A stretch of DNA of 64,000 nt from Streptacidiphilus fuscans (GTDB lineage: Bacteria; Actinomycetota; Actinomycetes; Streptomycetales; Streptomycetaceae): the NCBI RefSeq assembly GCF_015690355.1, contig NZ_JADPRT010000015.1, forward strand, positions 146,122 to 210,121, in the 5' to 3' direction. Below, one piece after another: positions 31,604 to 39,442 of the stretch. The position numbers were made by a program, and so were the translations under genes. Numbering within the stretch: position 1 is the stretch's first letter; the number at the start of each line of letters is the position of its first letter. Under the pieces are notes generated by a model, which was not told the origin of the DNA, did no database searches, and was given only the letters and a program-made list of their open reading frames with translations.

Positions 31604-31714
31604 ATATGTTCCCGGGATGCTGCCATGGATCGCTGTAAACGACCAGGCTCTTGGACGGGCAGGGGCAGGGGACGTTGCACCGCCGTGCGGCGCACCAGGC
31701 TCGGCGCGGTGGGC

Positions 31715-32530
31715 TCAGCGCGGCGCGACAGCCGCCCAGCGGAGCGTCAGTTCGCCGAGGCGGTGGCGGGCGTGGGTGTCGACAAGGGGCCAGTCCGGGG
31801 CGATGGTGCGGACGGTGGCGAGCCAGCGCTGGCGCACGCCGAAGTCCGCGTACGGCGCGGCCGAGGCCCAGGCGCGGTCGAGGTCGCGGAGCAGCGCGTG
31901 GACCGGCTCGCCCGGCACGTTCCGATGGATCAGCGCCTTGGGCAGCCGCTCCGCCAGATCGGAGGGGCGCTCCAGCGACGCGAGGTGCGTGGACAGGGTC
32001 AGCGTGCGCGGACCCTCCGGACCGAGGGCGACCCAGGACTGACGGCGGCCGATCTCGTCACACGTGCCCTCGACCAGCAGTCCGTCCGGGGCCAACCGGG
32101 CGCAGAGGCGCTCCCAGGCCGCGGCAACCTGGTCCTCGTCGTACTGCCGCAGCACGTTCGCCGCGCGGATGAGTAGCGGGCGCTCACCGCCGTCCAGCGG
32201 GACCTCGAAGCCGCCGCGACGGAAGGTGAGCGCGGGCGGACGGGCACAGCGCTGCGCCGCGAGGACGCGCTCCGGCTCGATCTCGATGCCGACCACTCGA
32301 ACGTCAGCACGAACCGCATGCAGCCGCTCGTAGAGCTCGACCGCGGTCCACGGCGCCGCCCCGTATCCGAGGTCGACGGCGACCGGACCGCCCGACGAGA
32401 GTGCCCCTGCCCGACGGAGGGCTGGGGCGAGGGTATGGGCGATCCAGCGGTCCTGGCGGCGCAGACGGTTCGGGTTCGTGGTGCCCCGGGTGACCGCGCC
32501 CACCGGCTTTGTCCCCGTGCGAGCTCCCAT
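31715..32530 (-). CDS. Class I SAM-dependent methyltransferase-like protein
   Basis: 271 residues. A Rossmann start with VAVDLGYGAAPWTAVEL (motif I, with Tyr inside the Gly loop), an acidic VVGIEIEPERVLAA for the SAM ribose, and RRGGFEVPL. The C-terminal half has a helical domain (ERLCARLAPDGLLVEGTCDEIG). Substrate unknown; RNA or small molecule methylation both plausible. ATG 32530 follows TACGCT (32543-32538 minus) by 7 nt. Divergent from mshA, with the promoter region between. Confidence 0.85.
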   Translation of the reverse strand: MGARTGTKPVGAVTRGTTNPNRLRRQDRWIAHTLAPALRRAGALSSGGPVAVDLGYGAAPWTAVELYERLHAVRADVRVVGIEIEPERVLAAQRCARPPALTFRRGGFEVPLDGGERPLLIRAANVLRQYDEDQVAAAWERLCARLAPDGLLVEGTCDEIGRRQSWVALGPEGPRTLTLSTHLASLERPSDLAERLPKALIHRNVPGEPVHALLRDLDRAWASAAPYADFGVRQRWLATVRTIAPDWPLVDTHARHRLGELTLRWAAVAPR

Positions 32531-32583
32531 GTCACGCAGCGTACGCGGTCCGGGTCGCAGCGCCCGTACGCGCCGATCAGGTG

Positions 32584-32612
32584 ATCGAACAGATGAATCG
32601 AACAGGTACCGT
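32584..32612 (+). promoter_or_regulatory. Promoter region of mshA with direct repeat
   Basis: ATCGAACAG occurs twice (32584-32592, 32597-32605), immediately before a TACCGT -10 hexamer (32607-32612). The repeat sits where the -35 would be, suggesting an activator site. Confidence 0.45.
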
Positions 32613-32720
32613 GGAAATCAGGGCGGGAATCGCTGGGCGCTCGGACCTGTTGCACCAGTGTTGAAGGCAGGAAGCCGGACAGCAGGACGACCCAGGACCG
32701 GACCGGAAAGAGGACGAGCG

Positions 32721-34067
32721 GTGACCCATCAGCCCGCCCGCGTGGCCATGCTGAGCGTCCACACCTCCCCGCTGCACCAGCCCGGAACGGGCGATGCCGG
32801 CGGAATGAACGTCTACATCGTCGAACTCTCCAAGCGACTGGCCGAGCTCGGCACCGAGGTGGAGATCTTCACCCGGGCCACGGCCTCCGAACTGCCGCCG
32901 ACGGTCGAACTGGCCCCCGGCGTGCTGGTGCGACACGTCACGGCAGGCCCGTACGAGGGCCTGATCAAGGAGGACCTGCCGGCGCAGCTCTGCGCCTTCA
33001 CCCACTCCGTGCTGCGCACCGAGGCCGGTCACCGGCCCGGCCACTACGACGTGGTCCACTCGCACTACTGGCTCTCCGGCCAGGTCGGCTGGCTGGCCGC
33101 CGACCGCTGGGGCGTGCCGCTGGTGCACACCATGCACACCATGGCCAAGGTCAAGAACGCCTCGCTGGCGACGGGCGACAAGCCCGAACCGGCGGCGCGG
33201 ATCATCGGCGAGTCCCAGGTCGTCGAGGCGGCGCACCGACTGATCGCCAACACCGACGAGGAGGCCGAGCAGCTCGCCTCCTACTACGGCGCGCGCCTGG
33301 ACCAGCTCGCGGTGGTCCACCCCGGCGTCAATCTGGAGGTCTTCCGCCCGGCGACGGCCTCCCCGACCGGCCCCGTGGGGGACGCGGTCAGCGATCCGCG
33401 CGCGACCGGGGAGTCGGTCCGGGAGATCCGGGCCCGCCTCGGACTGCCGCTGGACGCGGTGGTGCTGCTGTTCGCCGGCCGAATACAGCCGCTCAAGGCG
33501 CCCGACGTGCTGGTGCGCGCCGTGGCCCACCTCCTCGACGAGGCCCCTGAACTGCGCGAACGCCTCGTCGTCCCGATCGTCGGCGGCCCCAGCGGCAGCG
33601 GGATGGCCCGCCCCGAGGCCCTGCACAAGCTGGCCGCCCAGCTGGGCGTCTGCGACGTGGTCCGGTTCCAGCCGCCGGTCGGCCAGGAGCAGCTCGCCGA
33701 CTGGTACCGCGCGGCGACGGCCCTGGTGATGCCCTCCTACAGCGAGTCCTTCGGCCTGGTCGCCCTGGAGGCGCAGGCCTGCGGCACGCCCGTGGTCGCG
33801 GCGGCGGTCGGCGGCCTGCCGGTCGCGGTACGCGACGGCGAGACCGGATTCCTGGTCAGCGGCCACGACCCCGCGTCCTGGGCCCGGGTCCTGCGCCGCT
33901 TCGTCGACAACCCCGAGCTCGGCGCCCGGATGGGCGCGGCGGCGGCGCGTCACGCCTCCGCCTTCGGCTGGGAGGCCGCCGCCCGCGCGACCGCCGACGT
34001 CTACGCCGACACCATCGAGCGCGCCCGGTTCACGACCGGGCAGGTGACGGTCGCTACGGCGCGGTAA
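32721..34067 (+). CDS. mshA: D-inositol-3-phosphate glycosyltransferase MshA (mycothiol synthesis)
   Basis: 448 residues. First step of mycothiol synthesis: transfers GlcNAc from UDP-GlcNAc to 1L-inositol 1-phosphate. GT-B fold, GT4 family: SVHTSPLHQPGTGDAGGMNVYI at the start (inositol phosphate and UDP loop), VVHPGVNLEVF in the hinge, AGRIQPLKAP, and the C-terminal EX7E motif (ESFGLVALEAQACG). GTG 32721 has AGAGGA about 8 nt upstream and gives the known family length; the open frame continues further up without a good start. mshD is also in this window, but mshB and mshC are not. Confidence 0.93.
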   Translation: MTHQPARVAMLSVHTSPLHQPGTGDAGGMNVYIVELSKRLAELGTEVEIFTRATASELPPTVELAPGVLVRHVTAGPYEGLIKEDLPAQLCAFTHSVLRTEAGHRPGHYDVVHSHYWLSGQVGWLAADRWGVPLVHTMHTMAKVKNASLATGDKPEPAARIIGESQVVEAAHRLIANTDEEAEQLASYYGARLDQLAVVHPGVNLEVFRPATASPTGPVGDAVSDPRATGESVREIRARLGLPLDAVVLLFAGRIQPLKAPDVLVRAVAHLLDEAPELRERLVVPIVGGPSGSGMARPEALHKLAAQLGVCDVVRFQPPVGQEQLADWYRAATALVMPSYSESFGLVALEAQACGTPVVAAAVGGLPVAVRDGETGFLVSGHDPASWARVLRRFVDNPELGARMGAAAARHASAFGWEAAARATADVYADTIERARFTTGQVTVATAR

Positions 34068-34077
34068 CGTGCGAACC

Positions 34078-34641
34078 ATGAGCGAAGGCGAAGGCGCACG
34101 CGCAGGCGATCGCGCAGGGGATGGCGCAGGCGAGGAGAGAAGCTCCCGCGAGCGGGCGGCGAAGGTGCTGTCCGCTGCGCTGGACGAGGCCGGAGTCCCG
34201 TGGGAGCAGCCGTCCAGCGACCACTGGACGTTCGTGGCGACGCTCCCGGGGACGCGCAAGCTGGCGACGACGTGCAGCGTTCGCGTCGGCGAGCAGACGC
34301 TGTCGATCAACGCGTTCGTGGTCCGCCGCCCGGACGAGAACTTCGAGGCGTTCTACCGCTGGCTGCTGGAACGCAACACCCGGATGTACGGGCTCTCCTA
34401 CGCGCTGGACCGCCTCGGCGACGTCTACCTGGTCGGCCGCCTCCCGCTGGCGGCGGTGACGCCGGAGGAGGTGGACCGCCTCCTCGGCACGGTCCTGGAG
34501 AACGCGGACGAGCCGTTCAACCAACTGCTGGAACTGGGCTTCGCCACGGCGATCAAGCGCGAGTGGGACTGGCGCGTGAAGCGCGGCGAGTCCACGCGGA
34601 ATCTCGAGGCCTTCGGCCGGATCACCGGCGCGGAGGAATAG
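34078..34641 (+). CDS. YbjN-domain protein (type III secretion chaperone-like fold)
   Basis: 187 residues. The first 25 residues are a Gly/Ala/Arg/Glu-rich low-complexity lead; the rest fits the YbjN family (WEQPSSDHWTFVATLPG, FEAFYRWLLERNTRMYGL, PEEVDRLLGTVLENADEPFNQLLELG). No signal peptide. Proposed roles include stress-related chaperoning, but no activity is proven. ATG 34078 follows TAACGT (34065-34070) by 7 nt; that hexamer contains the mshA stop codon, so promoter and stop overlap. Followed by the repeat element at 34710-34859. Confidence 0.88.
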   Translation: MSEGEGARAGDRAGDGAGEERSSRERAAKVLSAALDEAGVPWEQPSSDHWTFVATLPGTRKLATTCSVRVGEQTLSINAFVVRRPDENFEAFYRWLLERNTRMYGLSYALDRLGDVYLVGRLPLAAVTPEEVDRLLGTVLENADEPFNQLLELGFATAIKREWDWRVKRGESTRNLEAFGRITGAEE

Positions 34642-34709
34642 CCAAGGCAGCACGGCCAGTTGCTGATGCGTCAGGTGAGCGGCAGCTCTACTGTTCGCTA
34701 CCGCAGGTT

Positions 34710-34859
34710 GTTGCACCTCCAGGGGCGCGGGGAACTGCGCGAGCAACCACCCTGTGCGGATGGCCCTGTTCATCGAGGACCATCTGTCGTGGGTGGCTTG
34801 TCGCGCCCGCGCGGCGGAGCCGCAAGTCAGCAGAGCCCCGCGCCCCTGACGTTTGCAAC
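34710..34859. repeat. Dispersed inverted-repeat element, full copy with a disrupted right arm (copy 2)
   Basis: Left arm CAGGGGCGCGGGGAACTGCG at 34720-34739, with GAGCAACCAC following. The right arm is GTGGCTTGTCGCGC (34793-34806) then, after about 28 unrelated bases, CCCCGCGCCCCTG. The outer ends are GTTGCAC and TTTGCAAC. A CGGATGGCCCT core lies between the arms. It fills the gap between the YbjN and asparaginase genes. Confidence 0.85.
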
Positions 34860-34876
34860 TTCCCCGCCTGTAGAAA

Positions 34877-35881
34877 TCAGAACGCCGCCCGGACCTCGCC
34901 CACCACCGCGCCGCCGCCGTACAGCGGCGCAGCCGCAATGCGGGCGGAGACGTCCGCCGGCACCTGCACGCCCATGCGTGCCAGCGCCGCCGCGAGGACC
35001 GGGCCGAGGGCCCGCTTCGCGCCGTCGTCGATCTTGAAGGCGAGCGCGCGGCCGTCCGGGAGGGCGACGGCCTGGACCGACTCCGCGCCCATCTTCGCCA
35101 TCGCGCCGGGGACGGCGCGCATCAGCCAGGTGTCGATGCGGCGGGTGCCGGCCACGTACTCGGGGTGGGCGCGCATCGCGTCGGCGACGCGGCGCTGCGG
35201 GGTGCCGGGGTCCGCCAGGACGTGCGCGCGGAAGGCGCGGGCCAGCCCGACCAGGCTGACGGCCATCAGCGGGGCGCCGCAGCCGTCCGTGCCGACGGCA
35301 GCCACCGGCTCGCCCGCCAGCTCCTCCAGCGTCTCGCGGACCGTGACCTGGACCGGGTGGTCGACCGCCAGGTAGCTCGCGGTGTCCCAGCCGTTGCGGA
35401 CGCAGGTCGCCAGCATCGCCGCGTGCTTGCCGGAGCAGTCCATCAGGATGCGCTCACGCTGCCCGCCGGCGCGTATCCACGCCTCGGCCTCCTCCTCGTC
35501 CAGGGAGTAGGACGGCGGGGTCTGCAGCGCGTTCTCGTCGAGTCCGGCCGAGGCGAGGATCTTCCGCACCGCGTCCCGGTGAAACGATTCTGCAGAGTGG
35601 CTGGCCGCCGCCAGCGCCAGCAGCTCGCCGTCCAGCTCCAGGCCGGTGCGCAGGACCGCCGTGGCCTGCATCGGCTTGTTGCTGGAGCGCGGGAAGACCG
35701 GCGACTCCGGGGCGCCGAGCGCGAAGTCGACGCTGCCGTCGGCGGCGAGGATCACCAGCGAGCCGCGGTGGTGGCCCTCGACGAACCCCGAGCGGACGAC
35801 CTCGGCAAGGACCGGGAGGTCGGCGAGTTCGGCGGGACCTGCGGCGGCGGAAGAGGAGGCAGACATGGAGGATGCAGACAT
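34877..35881 (-). CDS. L-asparaginase II-family protein
   Basis: 334 residues. Belongs to the thermolabile asparaginase family (asparaginase II, PF06089 type): EVVRSGFVEGHHRGSLVIL near the start, SNKPMQATAVL, AAASHSAESFH, LMDCSGKHAAML and AVGTDGCGAPLMAVSLVG are hallmark segments. It should hydrolyse asparagine or related amides. ATG 35881 is chosen since AGAAGGA lies 8 nt upstream, instead of the longer open frame starting at 35971. There is no signal peptide, so it is cytoplasmic. The next gene upstream on the strand is rsiG, 46 bp away. Confidence 0.9.
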   Translation of the reverse strand: MSASSMSASSSAAAGPAELADLPVLAEVVRSGFVEGHHRGSLVILAADGSVDFALGAPESPVFPRSSNKPMQATAVLRTGLELDGELLALAAASHSAESFHRDAVRKILASAGLDENALQTPPSYSLDEEEAEAWIRAGGQRERILMDCSGKHAAMLATCVRNGWDTASYLAVDHPVQVTVRETLEELAGEPVAAVGTDGCGAPLMAVSLVGLARAFRAHVLADPGTPQRRVADAMRAHPEYVAGTRRIDTWLMRAVPGAMAKMGAESVQAVALPDGRALAFKIDDGAKRALGPVLAAALARMGVQVPADVSARIAAAPLYGGGAVVGEVRAAF

Positions 35882-35927
35882 GTGAGTGGTCCTTCTGTGC
35901 CTGGAGGGGACCGCCGCGCGGAGCGGG

Positions 35928-36449
35928 TCACCCTCCGGACAGCAGGTCGTCGACGCGTGCTTCCCCTTCACGGTACCTGCGGGTGATCTCCGCGCTGCAA
36001 CCGTCCACCGTCCGCTGCAGCCGCTGGCGCTCCTGGGAGATCCCGCGCTCGTGCGCGGTGAGCCGGATGCAGGCCTTGTGGAGCTGCTCGTCGCTCTGCT
36101 CGGCCAGGTCCGCCAGGCGGGCGTCGCCCATGAGCTCGTCGGCGAGGGTCCGGTACGCCCGGCTGTTGGGCGTGCCCAGGGTGACGTGGCGGGCCGAGTG
36201 GCGGACCTGGGAGGGGATGTCCGCGAGGATCTCGGGGAGCTGCTCCAGCAGGGTGTCCGTCAGCAGCGCGGCATGGCCGCTGCGGCGGTCCAGCTCGGCG
36301 CGCAGGATGTCGACCCGGCCCTGCAGCAGTCGGCGCAGGTAGGAGAGGTCGGCCTCGTCCCGCTGCGCATGGCGGCGGAGCGTGCGCAGCTCGTCCAGAC
36401 CGAGTCCGGAGAGGTCGATCGGCTCGGCGAGCTCGTCATGGTGTCCCAC
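35928..36449 (-). CDS. rsiG: c-di-GMP-dependent anti-sigma factor RsiG (AmfC)
   Basis: 173 residues. In Streptomyces, RsiG with c-di-GMP holds sigma-WhiG inactive and so delays sporulation. The defining repeat E-x3-S-x2-R-x3-Q-x3-D occurs twice, exactly: E32-S36-R39-Q43-D47 and E134-S138-R141-Q145-D149, placed on the two long helices of an antiparallel coiled coil. The central region (TPNSRAYRTLADELMGD) links them. The gene was named amfC in older work (aerial mycelium formation). The start is GTG 36449; CACGAT lies 6 nt upstream. dtd is divergent from it. Confidence 0.93.
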   Translation of the reverse strand: MGHHDELAEPIDLSGLGLDELRTLRRHAQRDEADLSYLRRLLQGRVDILRAELDRRSGHAALLTDTLLEQLPEILADIPSQVRHSARHVTLGTPNSRAYRTLADELMGDARLADLAEQSDEQLHKACIRLTAHERGISQERQRLQRTVDGCSAEITRRYREGEARVDDLLSGG

Positions 36450-36652
36450 GCGTGCATCGTGCCACCGTCCGTCGCGTGTTCGGGGACGGCTGCACCCAAT
36501 CGGGCCCCTGGCGAATCACCGTGATAAATACGACCGGTGCATATCCCCAGCGCACAGCCCCCGTCGGGGGTGGCGCGGGGGCGCTCGGGTCCAGCCCGCA
36601 CGCCCCCAGGCCCGGTACCGCCGACGGGTACCGGGTGGCGGAGAATGGGGGT

Positions 36653-37078
36653 ATGCGTGCAGTGGCTCAGCGGGTGACCGAGGCAAGTGTGACCGTGGAC
36701 GGCGAGGTCGTCGGCTCCATCCTGGGGCCGGGGCTCTGCGTGCTGGTGGGGGTCACCCACGAGGACACGGCGGAGCAGGCCGCGCTGATGGCGCGCAAGC
36801 TCTGGTCGCTCCGCATCTTGGAGGGCGAGAAGTCCTGCTCGGACCTGAACGCGCCGCTGCTGGTGATCAGTCAGTTCACCCTCTACGGCGACGCACGCAA
36901 GGGCCGCCGCCCCACCTGGAACGCGGCTGCTCCCGGACCGGTGGCGGAGCCGCTGGTCGACGAGGTCGTCGCCCAACTGCGGGCGCTGGGCGCGACGGTG
37001 GCGACGGGCCGGTTCGGCGCGGACATGAAGGTCTCGCTCACCAACGACGGCCCGTTCACCGTCCTGCTGGACTTCTGA
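36653..37078 (+). CDS. dtd: D-aminoacyl-tRNA deacylase
   Basis: 141 residues. Proofreads D-amino acids from tRNA. The start MRAVAQRVTEASV, the SQFTLYGDARKG active segment and the cross-subunit NDGPFT (Gly-cisPro type) motif are all present. ATG 36653 lies 6 nt after GAGAAT, a weaker leaderless-type hexamer. The open frame extends to 36452 but that stretch is rich in Gly and Pro and overlaps the divergent promoter. Monocistronic. Gap 36450-36652 holds only the divergent promoters. Confidence 0.93.
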   Translation: MRAVAQRVTEASVTVDGEVVGSILGPGLCVLVGVTHEDTAEQAALMARKLWSLRILEGEKSCSDLNAPLLVISQFTLYGDARKGRRPTWNAAAPGPVAEPLVDEVVAQLRALGATVATGRFGADMKVSLTNDGPFTVLLDF

Positions 37079-37157
37079 AGCCCCACGGCAACAGAAGCCC
37101 ACGGCGACTGAAGCCCGCAGCGGAACTCGCTGCGGAAGGCCTCAGGGCGCGACGGGC

Positions 37158-38132
37158 TCAAGGCGCGACGACGATCTCCTGCGCCGCCGCCACCGTGCCC
37201 GCGATCAGCGGAGCGTCCGCGGAGGTGTTCCGCTTGACCAACGCCAGGGCGATCGGGCCGAGTTCGTGGTGCCGGACGGCCGTGGTGACGAAGCCGACAG
37301 CGCGGCCGTCGGGCCCGTCCGCGGCCAGGCGGACCTGGTCGCCGTGCGCGGGGAGCGCCTCGCCGCTGCCGTCCAGGTGCAGGAAGACCAGGCGGCGCGG
37401 CGGACGGCCCAGGTTGTGCACCCGGGCCACCGTCTCCTGGCCGCGGTAGCAGCCCTTCTGCAGGTGGACGGCGGTCTCCAGCCAGCCCAGCTCGTGCGGG
37501 ATGGTCCGGTGGTCGGTCTCGAAGCCCAGACGGGGGCGGTGCCCCTCGACGCGCAGCGCCTCGTACGCCCACAGCCCGGCCGCCTGGCCGAAGCCGTCGG
37601 TCGCCTCGGCGAAGCCCTCACGGGGCAGGAACAGGTCCCGGCCGTACGGGAGTTCACGCACCGCCGCAGCGCCGGACGCGTCGGCGGTGGACCCGGCGGG
37701 CAGGTGCACGACGGCGTAGGCGTCGGTGGCGTCGGCGATCTCGACCTGGGCGAAGAACTTCATCTTCTCCAGATAGGCCGTCAACTCCCCCGTGGTGCCC
37801 GGCTCGACGTGGATCCACGTGGTCCGGCCGTCGTCCACCAGGTAGAGCGCGTGCTCGATGTGGCCGTTCGGGGAGAGGATCAGCGCCTCGGTCGCCTGCT
37901 GCGGCGGCAGTTCGCTGACGTGCTGGGTGAGCAGCAGGTGCAGCCAGCTGAGCCGCTCCGGGCCGGAGACGGTGACGACGCCGCGGTGGGACAGGTCCAC
38001 GAAGCCCTGGCCGCCCGCGAGCGCGCGCTGCTCACGGAAGAGGTCGCCGTAGTGCGCCGCGACGCCCGCGTCGACGCCGTCGGCGGGCACCGCGCCGGGC
38101 AGACGGTCCAGCAGGGGGCTGCGGTAGCTCAC
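37158..38132 (-). CDS. ygfZ: Folate-binding YgfZ-family protein (Fe-S cluster maintenance)
   Basis: 324 residues. GcvT-like fold; YgfZ helps assembly or repair of Fe-S enzymes in a folate-dependent way. The family fingerprint K-G-C-Y-x-G-Q-E is present (LQKGCYRGQETVARVHN). The start LVDLSHRGVVTVSGPERLSWLHLLLTQHV is GcvT-like. GTG 38132 overlaps the Fur-family stop codon by 4 nt (GTGA), so the two genes are translationally coupled. Confidence 0.92.
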   Translation of the reverse strand: MSYRSPLLDRLPGAVPADGVDAGVAAHYGDLFREQRALAGGQGFVDLSHRGVVTVSGPERLSWLHLLLTQHVSELPPQQATEALILSPNGHIEHALYLVDDGRTTWIHVEPGTTGELTAYLEKMKFFAQVEIADATDAYAVVHLPAGSTADASGAAAVRELPYGRDLFLPREGFAEATDGFGQAAGLWAYEALRVEGHRPRLGFETDHRTIPHELGWLETAVHLQKGCYRGQETVARVHNLGRPPRRLVFLHLDGSGEALPAHGDQVRLAADGPDGRAVGFVTTAVRHHELGPIALALVKRNTSADAPLIAGTVAAAQEIVVAP

Positions 38133-38605
38133 GCGTGGGTCTCCTTGTCCGTCTTCGCCGTGCCTGCCGCGCTGTCCGCGTCGGCGAGCTTGGCCGTGCA
38201 GTCCGCGCAGCGGCCGAATATGGCGAAGTGCTTCATGTCTGTCTCAAAACCATGGGCGCGCCGCAGGGATTCCACGAACGGCGTGGCGAGCGCGATGTCG
38301 GTCTCGATGACGTTGTCGCAGTCCCGGCAGACCAGGTGCATGTGCTGGTCGCGGCTGGCCAGGTGGTAGGTGGGCGCGCCGTGGCCGAGGTGGGCGTGGG
38401 TGACCAGGCCCAGCTCCTCCAGCAGGTCCAGGGTCCGGTAGACGGTGGAGATGTTGACGCCCGCGGCGGTGCGGCGGACCTCGGTGAGGACCTCCTCCGG
38501 GGTGGCGTGCTCCAGCACGTCGACCGCCTGCAGCACCAGCTGCCGCTGCGGCGTGAGCCGATATCCGCGCTGGCGCAGGTCCGTCTGCCAGTCGATGCCG
38601 CTCAA
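38129..38605 (-). CDS. nur: Fur-family metalloregulator, probably nickel-responsive Nur
   Basis: 158 residues. Winged helix (RLTPQRQLVLQAVD, ISTVYRTLDLLEELGLV) then dimer domain. Residues His33, His70, His72, His88 and His90 are at positions I recall for Ni and secondary sites in S. coelicolor Nur; position 86 is Asp where Nur has His, so identity is likely but not certain. Structural zinc Cys pairs: LVCRDC and GRCADC. The apparent start is TTG 38605, with AGGGG 6 nt upstream. Overlaps ygfZ by 4 nt. The promoter lies in the loop of the upstream terminator (38645-38686). Confidence 0.82.
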   Translation of the reverse strand: MSGIDWQTDLRQRGYRLTPQRQLVLQAVDVLEHATPEEVLTEVRRTAAGVNISTVYRTLDLLEELGLVTHAHLGHGAPTYHLASRDQHMHLVCRDCDNVIETDIALATPFVESLRRAHGFETDMKHFAIFGRCADCTAKLADADSAAGTAKTDKETHA

Positions 38606-38644
38606 CCCGAGCCCCTGTCCCTGAGAACCCTGTCCTGAAAACGC

Positions 38645-38686
38645 CTCTGTCCCGTACCCCCGAGTCTAGGGGGGTGCGGGACAGAG
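38645..38686 (-). terminator. Terminator of the nitrobindin-like gene with -10 in its loop
   Basis: 17-bp stem with one G-T wobble (38645-38661 with 38670-38686), 8-nt loop. The loop reads TAGACT on the minus strand, an apparent -10 for the Fur-family gene 50 bp downstream. Confidence 0.7.
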
Positions 38687-38703
38687 CAGCGCGGACCGGA
38701 CTG

Positions 38704-39288
38704 TCAGCGGAAGAACGCGATGCCGTCGTCCGGGAGGTCGGCGATGTCCTCGATCAGCTTGGCCGGGTTGAGCACCTTCTTCAGCTGCGCGGACATGTAC
38801 GGCCGGAGCGGAACCTCGGGGGCGGCCTTCTCGCCGACCCACATCAGCTCGTTGTTCACGAACCCGTACAGACGCTTGCCGCCCGTGTACGGCGGCGCGC
38901 CCTCGATCCGGGCCACCGCGTCCGTCGCCAGGTCGATCTGCGGCTTGCCGTCGGCCAGCTCGCCGTACCAGATCTCGACCGTGCCGTCGTCGCGCACCGA
39001 GGAGAACTCGATCTCGCGGACGCCGGAGGTGCCGTGCTGGTTGCCGGTGACCCGCCAGAAGCCCGACTCGCTCTCCAGCGGGCGGACCTTGTTGCCCTCG
39101 TTGTCCAGCACCCAGGTGCGGGAGCGGAACTCCAGGAACGGGCGGCCGTCGTGCCGGAAGATGACCTCCTGGCCGAAGTTGCACTTCTCCGTGCCCGGGA
39201 AGTCGTAGACACCCGCGCCCTCCCACGTCCCGAGCAGGAACGCGAGCGAGACGACGTCCTTGTGCAGGCCCTCAGGGATCTCGATCAT
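38704..39288 (-). CDS. Nitrobindin-family beta-barrel protein lacking the heme His
   Basis: 194 residues. A FABP-like ten-stranded barrel: the family hallmark GTWEGAG near residue 20, then FGQEVIFRHDGRPFLEF and FWRVTGNQHGTSGVREIEF. In heme-binding nitrobindins a His near the C-terminal helix is the axial ligand; here the equivalent segment reads LRPYMSAQLKKV with no His after it, so heme binding is doubtful. ATG 39288 lies 2 nt after the stop codon of the 32-residue membrane peptide gene, so these are co-transcribed. Function unknown. Confidence 0.88.
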   Translation of the reverse strand: MIEIPEGLHKDVVSLAFLLGTWEGAGVYDFPGTEKCNFGQEVIFRHDGRPFLEFRSRTWVLDNEGNKVRPLESESGFWRVTGNQHGTSGVREIEFSSVRDDGTVEIWYGELADGKPQIDLATDAVARIEGAPPYTGGKRLYGFVNNELMWVGEKAAPEVPLRPYMSAQLKKVLNPAKLIEDIADLPDDGIAFFR

Positions 39289-39290
39289 GG

Positions 39291-39389
39291 TCAGCGCTGG
39301 CCCTGGTAGAGCTTCGACACCGAGTAGACGGCGAAGGCGACGATCGCGACGGCGATCACGGAGAGCAGGGTGTCGAAGAAGATGGTCAT
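39291..39389 (-). CDS. 32-residue single-pass membrane peptide
   Basis: Reads MTIFFDTLLSVIAVAIVAFA and then YSVSKLYQGQR, one transmembrane helix plus a short basic end. Evidence for a real gene: AGGAG 9 nt before ATG 39389, and TGA-CC-ATG spacing to the nitrobindin-like gene, which implies co-translation. Too short for automatic callers. The role may be membrane tethering or regulation of the neighbour; this is inference. Confidence 0.65.
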   Translation of the reverse strand: MTIFFDTLLSVIAVAIVAFAVYSVSKLYQGQR

Positions 39390-39442
39390 GGTGGCCTGCT
39401 CCTCTGAGCGGTTGCACGGTCGGACAAACGGCGTTCCACAGT

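Noticed and set aside
31572..31714. ydaO (c-di-AMP) riboswitch before the NlpC/P60 gene
   Set aside because: The gap is too short and lacks the conserved riboswitch core; only a palindrome is present.
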